This document shows, in pieces, positions 12,301 through 20,471 of a DNA stretch of 64,000 nt. Position 1 is the first letter of the stretch, and each line of letters begins with the position of its first letter. Origin of the DNA: a virus; IMG/VR virus record IMGVR_UViG_3300031578_000009, positions 31,690 to 95,689 of that record. The stretch is one strand, 5' to 3'. The notes beneath the pieces were generated by a model. It was given only the letters and a program-made list of their open reading frames with translations, did no database searches and had not been told where the DNA came from. The translations under genes and the position numbers were made by a program.

Positions 12301-13071
12301 ATTTCTGAAGATAAACATGGAGTTAATCTGTTTGGATTAACTAAATATATTGATAGAATTAATGCAACTGTACATGGTGATTATAAGTCTCCAATGATGG
12401 CAAAAAAGAATGCTGCTTTAAGAATGTTAATGTTATTTAAGACATGGTTACCTAAAGCTATTGATCATAGATTTGGAACACAAAGATTAGATAAAGATTT
12501 AATCAATAAAGAAGGATTTTTTGGTAGAGACGTAAAAGGTAGATATTTATCGTTTTGGAATTCTACTACTATGGATGCACAGGAAGTTCTATTTAAAGAT
12601 ACATTAGGAATGATTTTAAAGAGCTTTGTTTCTAAAAAGGCATTTGATAAACTCTCTGATATAGATCGTGTAAATATGATGCGTAATATGCGTGAAATTA
12701 AACATTTGATCGCTATCTATGGTGGATTATTAATGATGAGAGGTTTGCTAATGGATGATGATGATGATAATAAGCCTATATTAAATATTACGCTCAATAT
12801 GCTATCTAAAACTGGTCAAGATATGAGCTTCTTTTTGTCTCCAAACTCAATGAGTCAAATGGTAGATAATATTATCCCAGTATATTCTACAGTTAGAGAT
12901 GGCCAAAGAGCAATAAATAATGCATTTGGATTATTAACTGGAGATGTATTTTATCAAAATGGTCCTTGGAAAGATTCTCCAAAATTAGCAGTTAATACAT
13001 TTAGAATGATACCAGGTTCTTCAGGAGCAATTAAGATGTGGAATATGGGTAATAAGTTTTATCAATATTAA
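9322..13071 (+). CDS. Giant virion-associated protein downstream of RNAP (polyvalent-protein-like)
   Basis: 1249 residues, unrecognised function. The N-terminus (CPHKGLKKWSDLVALHGEA followed by a YFLWNEFEG stretch) resembles the short opening motif of large polyvalent phage proteins. The middle is rich in charged helices (about 200-560). Around 1130-1150 a hydrophobic run (IAIYGGLLMMRGLLM) is followed by five consecutive Asp, a possible membrane-interacting segment. The position right after the virion RNAP and the size match the giant cargo or ejection proteins of crAss-like phages; that role is inferred. It is the last gene of the rightward late block and is followed by a strong terminator. 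Confidence 0.6.
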   Translation: MSIICPHKGLKKWSDLVALHGEAKSYFLWNEFEGKVPKEFYSENSNVQVSDKDLEPYYKYSPQEPKVPLIQKVPKVNFNSKFAAGTKLVERQAGEINAKYDEMLPPNSIKRQVANKFFRYAKYDKDGNNSPVYYPFKVSDSWEKNKQYKDAINKLYSEDVVGVDNDGSIVFRPNIENAIYTGGDFGYAVEPVDTDVGTIESPDTKAIDTAIERLNERLALLTRRASKTGGSSQMRANIADLKSQIKKLEENKTTLASNNILERFAKNDAVQIQDNLDNIRENVDTILKADLREEKTKQQMLALMDSLMLNSITIQGWIDIQDFVEHSDPELINELEKISGHYSRLNREWNDLAKTLFTEYANRYSYRDNFSKDELFDAVKDTSIYKSNVLGLSESHIELLKVVDDIIRKSASDINEESFDKKSEVREWNKKLKEDGFSESEVNDIFKQKHNGDWTGNIIGDIDHSYYVKKQELFDEANRTGKYARVNKWLKDNSKSLNLKQLRDIKEGNFESSKNIGYSQEELDIQKELLEKYQEDHDTYQEITEMKYGNSEFAQRELEEWELAHSPFLYAQGEKNSGYKYLIKEKPSINKWGDRRFDKIKNNPTLFGFYNFMKQRFNENNKALGYFNAFEEFYMPEKESNFAKQLMQNKGLLKKVGFLGNSIKNSISQSASETFPAIHIKGKPVKSVPIRMMQNRIPPQIKEDHLLNIINLHTENSLAHKYKTEIEPMCNAATELLNTIKELKPGDKEIENQLANAKKQLEYAKDAGLYDERKSRIEGKTGVKFYTDEEKQKLAELKQQRSNKKITEETFNQEKDKLGKMITGNKLVDSLINYTYIKAMSFPNVITPGVNVLFGINSNLIYASAGVDVDLKTMNKAMIQMMSATARSFGAKNNPELVEKVYAFMEKLHLLGTIHDNEYGSRKSFSEKLTILQEKAEHFNQGSLMLAILQYQKLLDKNGKEVSIFDAYKVQDEKLVWNEELMGKQTNTPNSRVISEDKHGVNLFGLTKYIDRINATVHGDYKSPMMAKKNAALRMLMLFKTWLPKAIDHRFGTQRLDKDLINKEGFFGRDVKGRYLSFWNSTTMDAQEVLFKDTLGMILKSFVSKKAFDKLSDIDRVNMMRNMREIKHLIAIYGGLLMMRGLLMDDDDDNKPILNITLNMLSKTGQDMSFFLSPNSMSQMVDNIIPVYSTVRDGQRAINNAFGLLTGDVFYQNGPWKDSPKLAVNTFRMIPGSSGAIKMWNMGNKFYQY

Positions 13072-13103
13072 TGCCTAACTAGAAAAATTTTTATTGGCAA
13101 TAT

Positions 13104-13131
13104 AAAAGAGGAGAATTAATTCTCCTCTTTT
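13104..13131. terminator. Bidirectional intrinsic terminator at convergent genes
   Basis: A 12-bp stem, AAAAGAGGAGAA / TTCTCCTCTTTT with a TTAA loop, is flanked by A and T runs. It lies between the convergent 9322 (+) and 13138 (-) genes and would stop both transcripts. Confidence 0.9.
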
Positions 13132-13137
13132 TTTTGT

Positions 13138-14259
13138 TTAATCAAATTTTAATAGAAAATCTGGATTGATAGCTTTAAATGATGAAATCTTTTTTCCATC
13201 TTCTATACATCTAAAAACTATTCCTTCTCTCGGAATATTTGCTAATGTAGATTTTCCTTTAGTAAGATTAATAATTTTATCAACAGTATCTCCAAGATAT
13301 TCTAATCTATCCATGCCTAAAAATGGAACAATATTTAAATTATATTTTTTACAAAACATATTCATTTCATGATAATCATAATGATATCCCTTTTCATGAT
13401 CTATAATATTAAATACCCACATAGTAGGTTCTGTAACACCATATTTATTTCCTTGAACTTTAGTATCACCTTGTTCTCCTTGAATTGTTAAGGTAGGATT
13501 TTCTTTAAGTATTTGTTCTAAATTGTATTTCTTGGCAATTTTCCAATACAGAGAATTTTTATCATTTGTAGTTAAATTTCTACTACATACAACAAATTGA
13601 TATTTCTTAAATGGTAATTTACTTAGTATTCCATTAAATCTTGGAACCATTTTACCTGTCCATGTACCTGATTGATAGTCTATTTTTTCAGTTATATAGA
13701 ATATTTTATCTTTATATTGTTTTAATACTTGTGGAATATTTTGTATTCTTTCTTCATCTGTTTTAGAAACCCAATAAGGAAATCCAGATTTACCTTTCTT
13801 GCTTAAAAACAATCTTCTAAAGAGACTATATCTCAATAAGAATTTCTTTAACTTGGACTTCTCTAACTTAATTTTATTTTCTAATTGTTCAATTTCAGTT
13901 CTTTCAGAAGGAGATAGGTATTTAGTTATCCCCATCCACTCAGTTACGTCTTGATGTTCCCCAAATTTACCAGAATCTACTGAAAGGTAAGAGGTAGGTA
14001 GCACAAGACCCATTGAAATTTGCCCACGAAGTTTAATGGTTCTTATTCTAAATTTTCTTTCTCTAAGGAATTCAAATTCAGGTTTTTCTGGCATTACGGA
14101 ATCAACTTCGCAATAAACTACCTTATCTCCAACTTTAAAATTATCTTTTTTAGCAATTACACATTGCCAACCAAGTATTCCACATAATTCAATTTTATCT
14201 GCACCATCAATAGGCTTTATCCACTCTATTTTTTCTATATGAGCAAGTTTCCTGTCCAT
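13138..14259 (-). CDS. RNA ligase (Rnl5/DRB0094-like)
   Basis: 373 residues. The N-terminal part (about 1-90) resembles the OB-like domain of the DraRnl/TIGR02306 RNA ligase family. The nucleotidyltransferase core follows: motif I ITEKIDYQSG with candidate adenylylated lysine K192, motif III-like VVCSRNL, motif IV EGIVFR and motif V SFKAINPDFLLK. The usual KxDG is K-I-D-Y here, so the Gly is replaced. Known role of the family: sealing nicked RNA, often tRNA broken by host nucleases; this fits a genome that also carries tRNAs. It is the last gene of the leftward operon and ends at the shared terminator. A DNA-ligase role is less likely because no BRCT or zinc module is present. Confidence 0.8.
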   Translation of the reverse strand: MDRKLAHIEKIEWIKPIDGADKIELCGILGWQCVIAKKDNFKVGDKVVYCEVDSVMPEKPEFEFLRERKFRIRTIKLRGQISMGLVLPTSYLSVDSGKFGEHQDVTEWMGITKYLSPSERTEIEQLENKIKLEKSKLKKFLLRYSLFRRLFLSKKGKSGFPYWVSKTDEERIQNIPQVLKQYKDKIFYITEKIDYQSGTWTGKMVPRFNGILSKLPFKKYQFVVCSRNLTTNDKNSLYWKIAKKYNLEQILKENPTLTIQGEQGDTKVQGNKYGVTEPTMWVFNIIDHEKGYHYDYHEMNMFCKKYNLNIVPFLGMDRLEYLGDTVDKIINLTKGKSTLANIPREGIVFRCIEDGKKISSFKAINPDFLLKFD

Positions 14260-14263
14260 TTAT

Positions 14264-14488
14264 TTACAATTTATAATTTTTATTAATGTATCCATAATAT
14301 GTTAAGTATCCAATTAACCAATAAATATTGTAATCATCACTAGAAATAAAATCTCCATCATTAGTAACAATATCATAACAATATCCGGTTAATGTAATAT
14401 TACAATGTTTGTTTATAAATGTATTTGAATCATGTGGATCTTTCTTAAATCCATTATTAATTAGAAAATTAACTACCGTTTCCATCAC
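14264..14488 (-). CDS. Hypothetical small protein
   Basis: 74 residues, not recognised; rich in Asn and Tyr, with no membrane segment or cysteine motif. Its start overlaps the end of the 14469-14717 gene, the translational coupling pattern seen through this operon. Confidence 0.6.
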   Translation of the reverse strand: MMETVVNFLINNGFKKDPHDSNTFINKHCNITLTGYCYDIVTNDGDFISSDDYNIYWLIGYLTYYGYINKNYKL

Positions 14489-14717
14489 TTAATTCTTCTA
14501 ATATAATAAATTCATCTAACCATTTATAAAATTCACCAGCCTTAACATCTACCCAATCTATAACTTCCATTAAATCTCCAGAAATTAAATCAATACTTTC
14601 TATCTTAACTACTGGTTCATTATCTGGTAAATCATAATTATTTGATGATGATTGTGGAGTATAAATATATGTAACTCCAATTACACTTTCTCCTAGATTT
14701 ATATTTCTGTATTTCAT
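14469..14717 (-). CDS. Hypothetical small acidic protein
   Basis: 82 residues, acidic, not recognised. It overlaps the downstream 14264 gene by 20 nt. No motif is visible. Confidence 0.6.
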   Translation of the reverse strand: MKYRNINLGESVIGVTYIYTPQSSSNNYDLPDNEPVVKIESIDLISGDLMEVIDWVDVKAGEFYKWLDEFIILEELSDGNGS

Positions 14718-14721
14718 AACA

Positions 14722-14973
14722 TTAATTATTAATTAATACACTTTTATTTGTAACCCATCCGCCAATAGCATTTGATGTGTCTCCGTCACCTATATGTTTT
14801 TCATATTCAAAGAAAGTATGTGTTTCATTTTCCCAATAAATACACTTGCATATAGGGCAAATTTCAACGTCAATTACTTCAAGTGGACTATCTATATCAA
14901 ACTGATATTGATAGTCCTTATTTGGCTCTAATATAACTTCATTTTGACAATTTTTACATTTCACTAGACTCAT
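14722..14973 (-). CDS. Zinc-ribbon-like small protein
   Basis: 83 residues with two CxxC pairs (CKNC near residue 6 and CPIC near residue 39), the usual zinc-ribbon spacing. Function unknown; could bind nucleic acid or protein. It abuts the 14974 gene. Confidence 0.6.
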   Translation of the reverse strand: MSLVKCKNCQNEVILEPNKDYQYQFDIDSPLEVIDVEICPICKCIYWENETHTFFEYEKHIGDGDTSNAIGGWVTNKSVLINN

Positions 14974-15297
14974 TTATTGTTCTAATTTAAATCTATCATC
15001 TAATTCTGGTCTTGTTTCTAACACAAATGCTGCTACCAACAAATTCCATGCAGCATGATATAAATGATTTATTTTACTTTCATCATCAAAATCAGATAAT
15101 CTTGGATCTTCAAATGCATCCATATGTCTATCATGTGAATCTAAATACTGGGTAATTGGTGCGCCTTTTAAAAAATTGTATGTTGCATATTTACCTTCTC
15201 CATAATGTGCAACTTTAGCAATCCCTCTAAATAAAAATTTAGGAAAATTATGCCATCTCAACTTACCTTCATTAAATCTTTCTGCTAATTCACTCAT
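14974..15297 (-). CDS. dATP/dGTP diphosphohydrolase-like protein (DUF5664)
   Basis: 107 residues. RFNEGKLRWHNFPK, GEGKYATYNFLKGAPITQYLDSHDRHM and the closing NHLYHAAWNLLVA follow the DUF5664 (PF18909) pattern of phage proteins annotated as dATP/dGTP diphosphohydrolase N-terminal domain. Expected role: nucleotide pool control. It overlaps the DUF1937 gene by 8 nt and sits with nucleotide and DNA genes. Family match is good; catalytic activity is inferred. Confidence 0.7.
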   Translation of the reverse strand: MSELAERFNEGKLRWHNFPKFLFRGIAKVAHYGEGKYATYNFLKGAPITQYLDSHDRHMDAFEDPRLSDFDDESKINHLYHAAWNLLVAAFVLETRPELDDRFKLEQ

Positions 15298-15652
15298 AAT
15301 ATTTTAAATCATAATATTTTAAATACTTAACTGGTATATTATTTTCTTCTGCAATCCTTAATTCAGATTGACAACCTTTACTATTTTTAATTAGTTCCAT
15401 GCCACTTTCTCCAATAATTACTACAATAACCTCGTTACATCTTTTAAGTAATTCAGAATCTTGTTTCATCCAAAAATCATGATCTGTTTGTAATCTATCA
15501 TGCATATATTCAGATATTGGATGAGAATGACTTATTGGACTAAATACGATGTTTCCTTTTAACATTAATTCAGAAGCAACTCTATTAGCTATTTTAAATG
15601 AACGTTCTGGATGCCAACTATAAGGAATACATAAGTATATGATTTTACTCAT
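15290..15652 (-). CDS. DUF1937 / nucleoside 2-deoxyribosyltransferase-like protein
   Basis: 120 residues. The opening IYLCIPYSWHP, then VFSPISHSHPI, then DFWMKQDSELLKRCNEVIVV and the closing SELRIAEENN follow the DUF1937 / deoxyribosyltransferase-like Rossmann pattern. Likely acts on nucleosides or nucleotides in the cytosol. It is co-directional with the DUF5664 gene. The substrate is unknown. Confidence 0.65.
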   Translation of the reverse strand: MSKIIYLCIPYSWHPERSFKIANRVASELMLKGNIVFSPISHSHPISEYMHDRLQTDHDFWMKQDSELLKRCNEVIVVIIGESGMELIKNSKGCQSELRIAEENNIPVKYLKYYDLKYYE

Positions 15653-15718
15653 TATTTATTTGTTTTAAATAGTCTTCAAATGACTTAAATTTATATTCAG
15701 TTATTTATTACTTTTTTT

Positions 15719-16057
15719 TCATAACATTTTAATTATTAATAATTTATCTTCTTCACTTGTATCAATATCTTCTGATTGTAGTAGAGATATAAAAGATTCT
15801 TTTGTACTTCTAAAGGATAAATTATTGTTATTATAATTCTTAAAAACACATCTTAAATGTTCTCCTTTATTGTTAAAATCATTTCCAACTAATTCAATAA
15901 ATTCTACTAAATCTTCATCTGTTAATTCAGAGAGTTTTCCTAAGATTTTATAATCTTTGTCTTTATATCCAAATAATATTAATGCTCTTTTAGTAAAAGG
16001 TCCTGGATTTTCTATTATAATTAAATCATTAGATTGTGTTTTTATTTTAGTTGTCAT
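15719..16057 (-). CDS. Hypothetical protein
   Basis: 112 residues, not recognised. The acidic middle and C-terminal helices (LSELTDEDLVEFIEL; SEDIDTSEEDKLLI) carry no known motif. About 65 nt without a gene separate it from 15290-15652. Confidence 0.55.
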   Translation of the reverse strand: MTTKIKTQSNDLIIIENPGPFTKRALILFGYKDKDYKILGKLSELTDEDLVEFIELVGNDFNNKGEHLRCVFKNYNNNNLSFRSTKESFISLLQSEDIDTSEEDKLLIIKML

Positions 16058-16084
16058 AATATATTTTCAATATATAACATTGTT

Positions 16085-16570
16085 TCAGTTTTTTTCATAT
16101 ATCTGTATTATTATTTCTCTATTATCAAATTCTTCTATCGCTTCAAACTCATATTCAATATTATTTATATATTGAACTGAATCATCGGGAATAATTTTAG
16201 CTTTTACCAAACAATCCAATGAACCTTTAACCCATAATTGTAACATATTGTCAAGATCATAATTGGGAACATAGTTATCATCTGGATATTTCCAAATAAT
16301 AACTTCATTCCTACGCTGAATAGAGCCATGATTAATTACAGTCTTTATAATGAATTTAACTTTAATTGGAAAATTATATATTTTTAATCTCTTAGGAATT
16401 TTATTCATCACATATTTATGAATGTTGTCCATTAAAGTATTTCTTGCAAATCTATTTACATTTGAATTATATAATAGTTGTCCATTTAGTTTAACATACT
16501 TAGGCTTGGCTTTCTTAGGATTTGTTATTGGTAAGTGAGTTGGAAATTTTGTTAGTTTTATTTCTATCAT
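16085..16570 (-). CDS. RusA-like Holliday junction resolvase
   Basis: 161 residues. The C-terminal half has the RusA pattern of aspartates: YDLDN (D105, D107), then LDCLVKAKIIPDDS (D119, D129, D130) followed by a strand of hydrophobic and acidic residues. Known role: cuts four-way DNA junctions from recombination or replication before packaging. It overlaps the DUF932 gene by one base. Family assignment is fair. Confidence 0.7.
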   Translation of the reverse strand: MIEIKLTKFPTHLPITNPKKAKPKYVKLNGQLLYNSNVNRFARNTLMDNIHKYVMNKIPKRLKIYNFPIKVKFIIKTVINHGSIQRRNEVIIWKYPDDNYVPNYDLDNMLQLWVKGSLDCLVKAKIIPDDSVQYINNIEYEFEAIEEFDNREIIIQIYEKN

Positions 16571-17382
16571 TATACATATTCTAATTCCTTAACTATATCA
16601 AATGCTTTATCATTAAATCTTGCTTGATTACCAACGACAGCTCCAAATATATTCTTTGATTTATCTTTATTCAATAGATGCGTTGAGTAATAAGTCATTC
16701 CTTGCATAATTGACCATAAATTGTTTCCAAAATCATTAGTTGATTTTTGAATAGCATGTGTTAATATTTCAGCTTTATTAATCTTTCTTGTAGAGTTTTC
16801 TTCTATATCATCCCAATCAACCATTTTTTTAACAGCTATTTCTGCTGTATCTTTTGTTATTGAAATATCATTCCATAAATTAAATTGTCTAATTAAAGCA
16901 TCTTTTTCTCTAAAATAGTCTTCAATAGAAGTTACTAATTCTTCTAATTTAAACTGAGAAGATGTTGTATGTTTAAATTTAGTTCTCATTAACTTGCTAA
17001 ATTGATTTTGACAAAACAATACAGTTGTTGAATTTGATAGAAATATTTGACTACTACCATCAAATGAATTACCAAGTATCAAATATGTATCTAAATCAAA
17101 ATCACCAACCTTATTATATCCAGTATTGTTCTTTAAATAAGATAATACTATTTTACCACCTTTAAATTGTTGATATCCATGGGTATCAAATCCAGATATT
17201 TCTCCCAATCTATTAGTAATATTATGAAAATCTCTCATATAAAAAGGTTTATAGCTATTTTTCATGATACTTAATAATGAACCATCATTCTTCACTATAG
17301 CCTTATGTTCTAAACTTCGAGTATATAAATCACTAACAAAAACAGGCTGTTCTGTTATTTCAAAATCTAATTTTTCTTCCAT
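16570..17382 (-). CDS. DUF932 family protein
   Basis: 270 residues. The block with GKIVLSYLKN, DTYLILGNSFDGSSQIF and the TTVLFCQNQ segment matches the DUF932 (phage/plasmid-like TIGR03299) family. Its biochemical role is not established; such genes sit near replication or recombination genes in phages and plasmids, as here. Start and stop overlap both neighbours. Confidence 0.7.
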   Translation of the reverse strand: MEEKLDFEITEQPVFVSDLYTRSLEHKAIVKNDGSLLSIMKNSYKPFYMRDFHNITNRLGEISGFDTHGYQQFKGGKIVLSYLKNNTGYNKVGDFDLDTYLILGNSFDGSSQIFLSNSTTVLFCQNQFSKLMRTKFKHTTSSQFKLEELVTSIEDYFREKDALIRQFNLWNDISITKDTAEIAVKKMVDWDDIEENSTRKINKAEILTHAIQKSTNDFGNNLWSIMQGMTYYSTHLLNKDKSKNIFGAVVGNQARFNDKAFDIVKELEYV

Positions 17383-18020
17383 TATTTATTGTTTTTAAGT
17401 TTCCAATTGTTAAACATGTCAATATAAGATTCCCTAAAAGAATGTTTAGCATCTATTGCAAAATCTATCATTTGCATTTGAGAATACATAGGCTTGTTTA
17501 TTTCAATATATTTTTCAGCAGCTTTTTTAGTTGAGAATTGTACATAACCTAATGGTGGTTTATTTGGATTTCTCCAATCACATTGGTGTGATAGCGCAGT
17601 CCAACCTTTAAGATAAGGCGAATCGCTTTCTACTACATAATAGTAAACATCTCCTTTATAAATACCTACTCCATCTTTAGTTGCAAATAATGGAGTTTTT
17701 GCATGTTTAACATCTTCCATAATATTAATATGTTTAGATTGAGCTATTTGTTCATCGGTATAAGAAGTTAATTCTGAAGGTCTATGCCATCCATCTTCTT
17801 TCTTAGTATAAGTAGTTTTAGTCTGACTATTAAATACTTTAGTTCCAATTGGATATTCAATTATTTCTTCCCAAAATTCTGGATAAAATTCTACTTTTGT
17901 ATGTGGAATTGGCTGATGATATGGATCATCTGGTATATAATCACCATGATTATTTCTATATGTTGCAATTGTTCCAATTTTTGGAGAACCTGGATATTCA
18001 CGTATGAGTTTAAATTTCAT
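17382..18020 (-). CDS. Hypothetical protein
   Basis: 212 residues, aromatic-rich, not recognised. A segment near 165-180 (FSTKKAAEKYIEINK) resembles repeated segments of the 672-residue protein at 40922 (for example FATKQEAEGFA), suggesting a shared small module. Overlaps both neighbours by a few bases. Confidence 0.6.
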   Translation of the reverse strand: MKFKLIREYPGSPKIGTIATYRNNHGDYIPDDPYHQPIPHTKVEFYPEFWEEIIEYPIGTKVFNSQTKTTYTKKEDGWHRPSELTSYTDEQIAQSKHINIMEDVKHAKTPLFATKDGVGIYKGDVYYYVVESDSPYLKGWTALSHQCDWRNPNKPPLGYVQFSTKKAAEKYIEINKPMYSQMQMIDFAIDAKHSFRESYIDMFNNWKLKNNK

Positions 18021-18700
18021 TTATTTCTATTTTTAAGTTGCCATTCTTCATTTAATTCATCAACTATCTCAAGTGAATCAATTAATCTATCATATTCTTT
18101 ATCTATATCTACATAAAGTATATTCTTCATATAAGTAACCGAAATACTTTCTTTAGAATAGTCTTTAGTAGGTAATTTGTAGTTTAGTTGAAATAAATAT
18201 ATACTATTAGTGAATACTTGAGATATATGAGTTAAATAAGCGTTTCCAGTAAGATAGATGTAATTATTATTTCCTAATTTTGATAAATGTAATTTGCAAT
18301 AATTGTTGCCTTTTTTAGAAATTCTATACTCTATTCCAGTAATTCTATCCATCACAACAATGTTTTCTGTATTCTCTGTTAATTCTAATAAATCAGTAAC
18401 TTGATGAGTGCAGAATATTTCATTACAAATATCATACTCCCATAATGGATCATATGTAATTGGAATACCAAGTAATTCAGTTTCCTTATTAACCCAATAC
18501 ATTATATCAACATCATATTCATATAAGTCAATAGTTGGATAAGTAACTGCTTTATCCATTCCCATATCAAATAAAGTTAATTGTCCATCATTGTAAGAGT
18601 GCTTTTGACTACTCTTATTTACTGCAATTATCTTATCCAAACTATTGACTAATGATTGTCTTCTTCTAAATATTTCTATTGCCTCTTTTTTGCTATACAT
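18017..18700 (-). CDS. Stand-alone DnaE C-terminal-like protein
   Basis: 227 residues. The order DGQLTLFDMG, then YEYDVDIMYWVNKETELLGIPIT, then YDPLWEY, then an OB-like strand series around RISKKGNNYCKLHLSKLG resembles the region of bacterial DNA polymerase III alpha that follows the helix-hairpin-helix domain and ends in the OB fold. No polymerase core is present in this ORF or nearby. It could be an accessory DNA-binding subunit or the tail of a split polymerase whose core is outside the window. This is a by-eye match and needs a profile search. Confidence 0.5.
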   Translation of the reverse strand: MYSKKEAIEIFRRRQSLVNSLDKIIAVNKSSQKHSYNDGQLTLFDMGMDKAVTYPTIDLYEYDVDIMYWVNKETELLGIPITYDPLWEYDICNEIFCTHQVTDLLELTENTENIVVMDRITGIEYRISKKGNNYCKLHLSKLGNNNYIYLTGNAYLTHISQVFTNSIYLFQLNYKLPTKDYSKESISVTYMKNILYVDIDKEYDRLIDSLEIVDELNEEWQLKNRNK

Positions 18701-18924
18701 TATAATTTAGGATGCGGTGTATTTATAATTGAATTTTTATCAACTATTACATTATTTGCTACTGAAGTAGTATCTGCAAATGATGCACATAGTTCTCTCT
18801 GTTCTAAGCATTTTTGTTTAGCATAAAAATAACACACGCTAACTATTTCATCCAATGAATTAAATACATTACCAGATTCATCATGTAATATTCTTTCTCT
18901 TAAATATTTCTCAGTCTCAGTCAT
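18700..18924 (-). CDS. Hypothetical small protein
   Basis: 74 residues; a helix-rich start (YLRERILHDESGNVFNSLDE) and two cysteines that form no motif. Not recognised. Overlaps the 18917 gene by 8 nt and abuts 18017. Confidence 0.55.
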   Translation of the reverse strand: MTETEKYLRERILHDESGNVFNSLDEIVSVCYFYAKQKCLEQRELCASFADTTSVANNVIVDKNSIINTPHPKL

Positions 18925-19414
18925 TATATTTCATGTTTTTTACAAAATTATTAAATAATATCTTATTGTGTATGTCTGGTAAGGATTTTTTTATCTGTTT
19001 TAAAGCATCATCATTTTGAATATCAAAAGATTCATTTTTTATATCAAATTTAATTGCCCTTCTGCATTTTGATAATAGATGTTGATATCTTTTATTGAAT
19101 TTTTTATCTGTATCAATATAATTATTAATTCTCTTAAGACTATTATATACACAAGTTCTCTCCTTATATTCAAAATATTCTGATAATACTGTTGGATTAC
19201 AATTAACTAATTCCATTGATATAGATTGTGCAATTTGTTTAGGAAGCATAATATTTACATCTCTTGTTTTTATAACAAAATCTTTTGGCTTTAAATCATA
19301 ATCTTTACTTACAATATCACTAATAATTCCTAACTTCTTTTTACTTACTACTTTATTATATTTCTTAAATGTCCTTGGTTTATAATTAATATCATCTTTA
19401 TCAATACTGTCCAT
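18917..19414 (-). CDS. DnaA domain-IV-like DNA-binding protein
   Basis: 165 residues. Residues about 28-125 resemble the C-terminal DNA-binding domain of DnaA: IISDIVSKDYDLKPKDF, then a basic segment ending in LPKQIAQSISMEL, then LSEYFEYKERTCVYNSLKRI and a helix before LLSKCRRAI. Expected role: helix-turn-helix binding to duplex DNA, perhaps at the phage origin. There is no AAA+ domain, so it is not a full initiator. Inferred from pattern. Confidence 0.5.
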   Translation of the reverse strand: MDSIDKDDINYKPRTFKKYNKVVSKKKLGIISDIVSKDYDLKPKDFVIKTRDVNIMLPKQIAQSISMELVNCNPTVLSEYFEYKERTCVYNSLKRINNYIDTDKKFNKRYQHLLSKCRRAIKFDIKNESFDIQNDDALKQIKKSLPDIHNKILFNNFVKNMKYND

Positions 19415-19595
19415 GTAATAAATTGTTTAATTCATGTATTAATAATGCTATTTCTGATTTTTCAACAAGTATTATGTCACCCATACTACTATGTTGTTTT
19501 TTGTCTTTGTCTTTAAAGTAGAATGGAGATATTGTAAAAACATCTCCAATTCTACTTAATTTTATCTTATGATTTTTAAAATTAAGTTCTGTCAT
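19401..19595 (-). CDS. Hypothetical small protein
   Basis: 64 residues, basic N-terminus and leucine-rich C-terminus, not recognised. Overlaps both neighbours (14 nt each). Confidence 0.55.
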   Translation of the reverse strand: MTELNFKNHKIKLSRIGDVFTISPFYFKDKDKKQHSSMGDIILVEKSEIALLIHELNNLLHGQY

Positions 19596-19905
19596 CTTTT
19601 TGTTTTTTATTATCTATCTCAAAAGAAATTGCTGTAGCTCTATTTGCATCTTTTGTAGTATATGCCCATATGCCAAAGTCTCTTGATTTTGGATATGCTT
19701 CTTTGAATTCAGTTTCAGAATAAATTCTATTTTCAAAATCTAAGCATAATGGAACAACTTTAGTTTCAAACACTTCATACCATGAATCACCAAATTCATT
19801 AAATACTTTATAAATTTTTGAATATTCATTAGATTTTATTTGTATAAACTTAAACTCAGAAACTTCTCCAGTACCATTAAACTCTAATTCTAGTTTATTT
19901 ATCAT
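19582..19905 (-). CDS. Hypothetical protein
   Basis: 107 residues, strand-rich, ending in a very basic tail. Not recognised. Overlaps the flanking genes. Confidence 0.55.
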   Translation of the reverse strand: MINKLELEFNGTGEVSEFKFIQIKSNEYSKIYKVFNEFGDSWYEVFETKVVPLCLDFENRIYSETEFKEAYPKSRDFGIWAYTTKDANRATAISFEIDNKKQKDDRT

Positions 19906-20140
19906 TTTCTGTAAGTAATTTACACGTTATCATTTTACCACACTCTTTACATATAGTAACAGTATAATCATCTCCATTGGGATGAGTATCATACCTATTA
20001 CTAGTTATATGATTGTCTTGATTTAGACAACATATACTGTTACCATCTTCTGTTGGTTCTTTATTTTCTTCCATAAGATCCATTAAATAACTTAATACAC
20101 TAATCATTTTTATGTTTGTTGTACCATTTAATAAATTCAA
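19895..20140 (-). CDS. Hypothetical cysteine-containing protein
   Basis: 81 residues with CC, then CKEC about 35 residues later and a final C, a possible zinc site. Function unknown. It overlaps the 20100 gene by 41 nt, so a later internal start is possible. Confidence 0.5.
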   Translation of the reverse strand: MNLLNGTTNIKMISVLSYLMDLMEENKEPTEDGNSICCLNQDNHITSNRYDTHPNGDDYTVTICKECGKMITCKLLTENDK

Positions 20141-20471
20141 CTACTGCGCTCCAAGTTACTTCTATAAATTTTGTATTTATAAAAACTTCATTTTCAAATT
20201 GTCCAGAAGCATCTTTCCATTTATAATATTCATTACTTTGATATATTTTATTAATACAAGGTATTAACCAATCCCAAGATGAATGATATTTTAGTTCACT
20301 GAATTTCCAACAACTTCCATCATGGGGATTTTCTGGATAATCTTCTTCTTGAAAATTAATTTCTTCTTCAGATATATACCCTCGAATCCAAGGAGAACAT
20401 TTTTCCTTAGATTGTCCCCCCATAAATTCAGCAATTAGCTTATTTCCTTCTAATATTTCTTCTTGTGTCAT
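20100..20471 (-). CDS. Conserved phage hypothetical protein
   Basis: 123 residues. The blocks WKFSELKYHSSWDWLIP and EVTWSAVVEFIKWYNKH are a pattern familiar from hypothetical proteins of Bacteroidota phages; no function is known. Overlaps the 20468 gene by 4 nt. Confidence 0.65.
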   Translation of the reverse strand: MTQEEILEGNKLIAEFMGGQSKEKCSPWIRGYISEEEINFQEEDYPENPHDGSCWKFSELKYHSSWDWLIPCINKIYQSNEYYKWKDASGQFENEVFINTKFIEVTWSAVVEFIKWYNKHKND

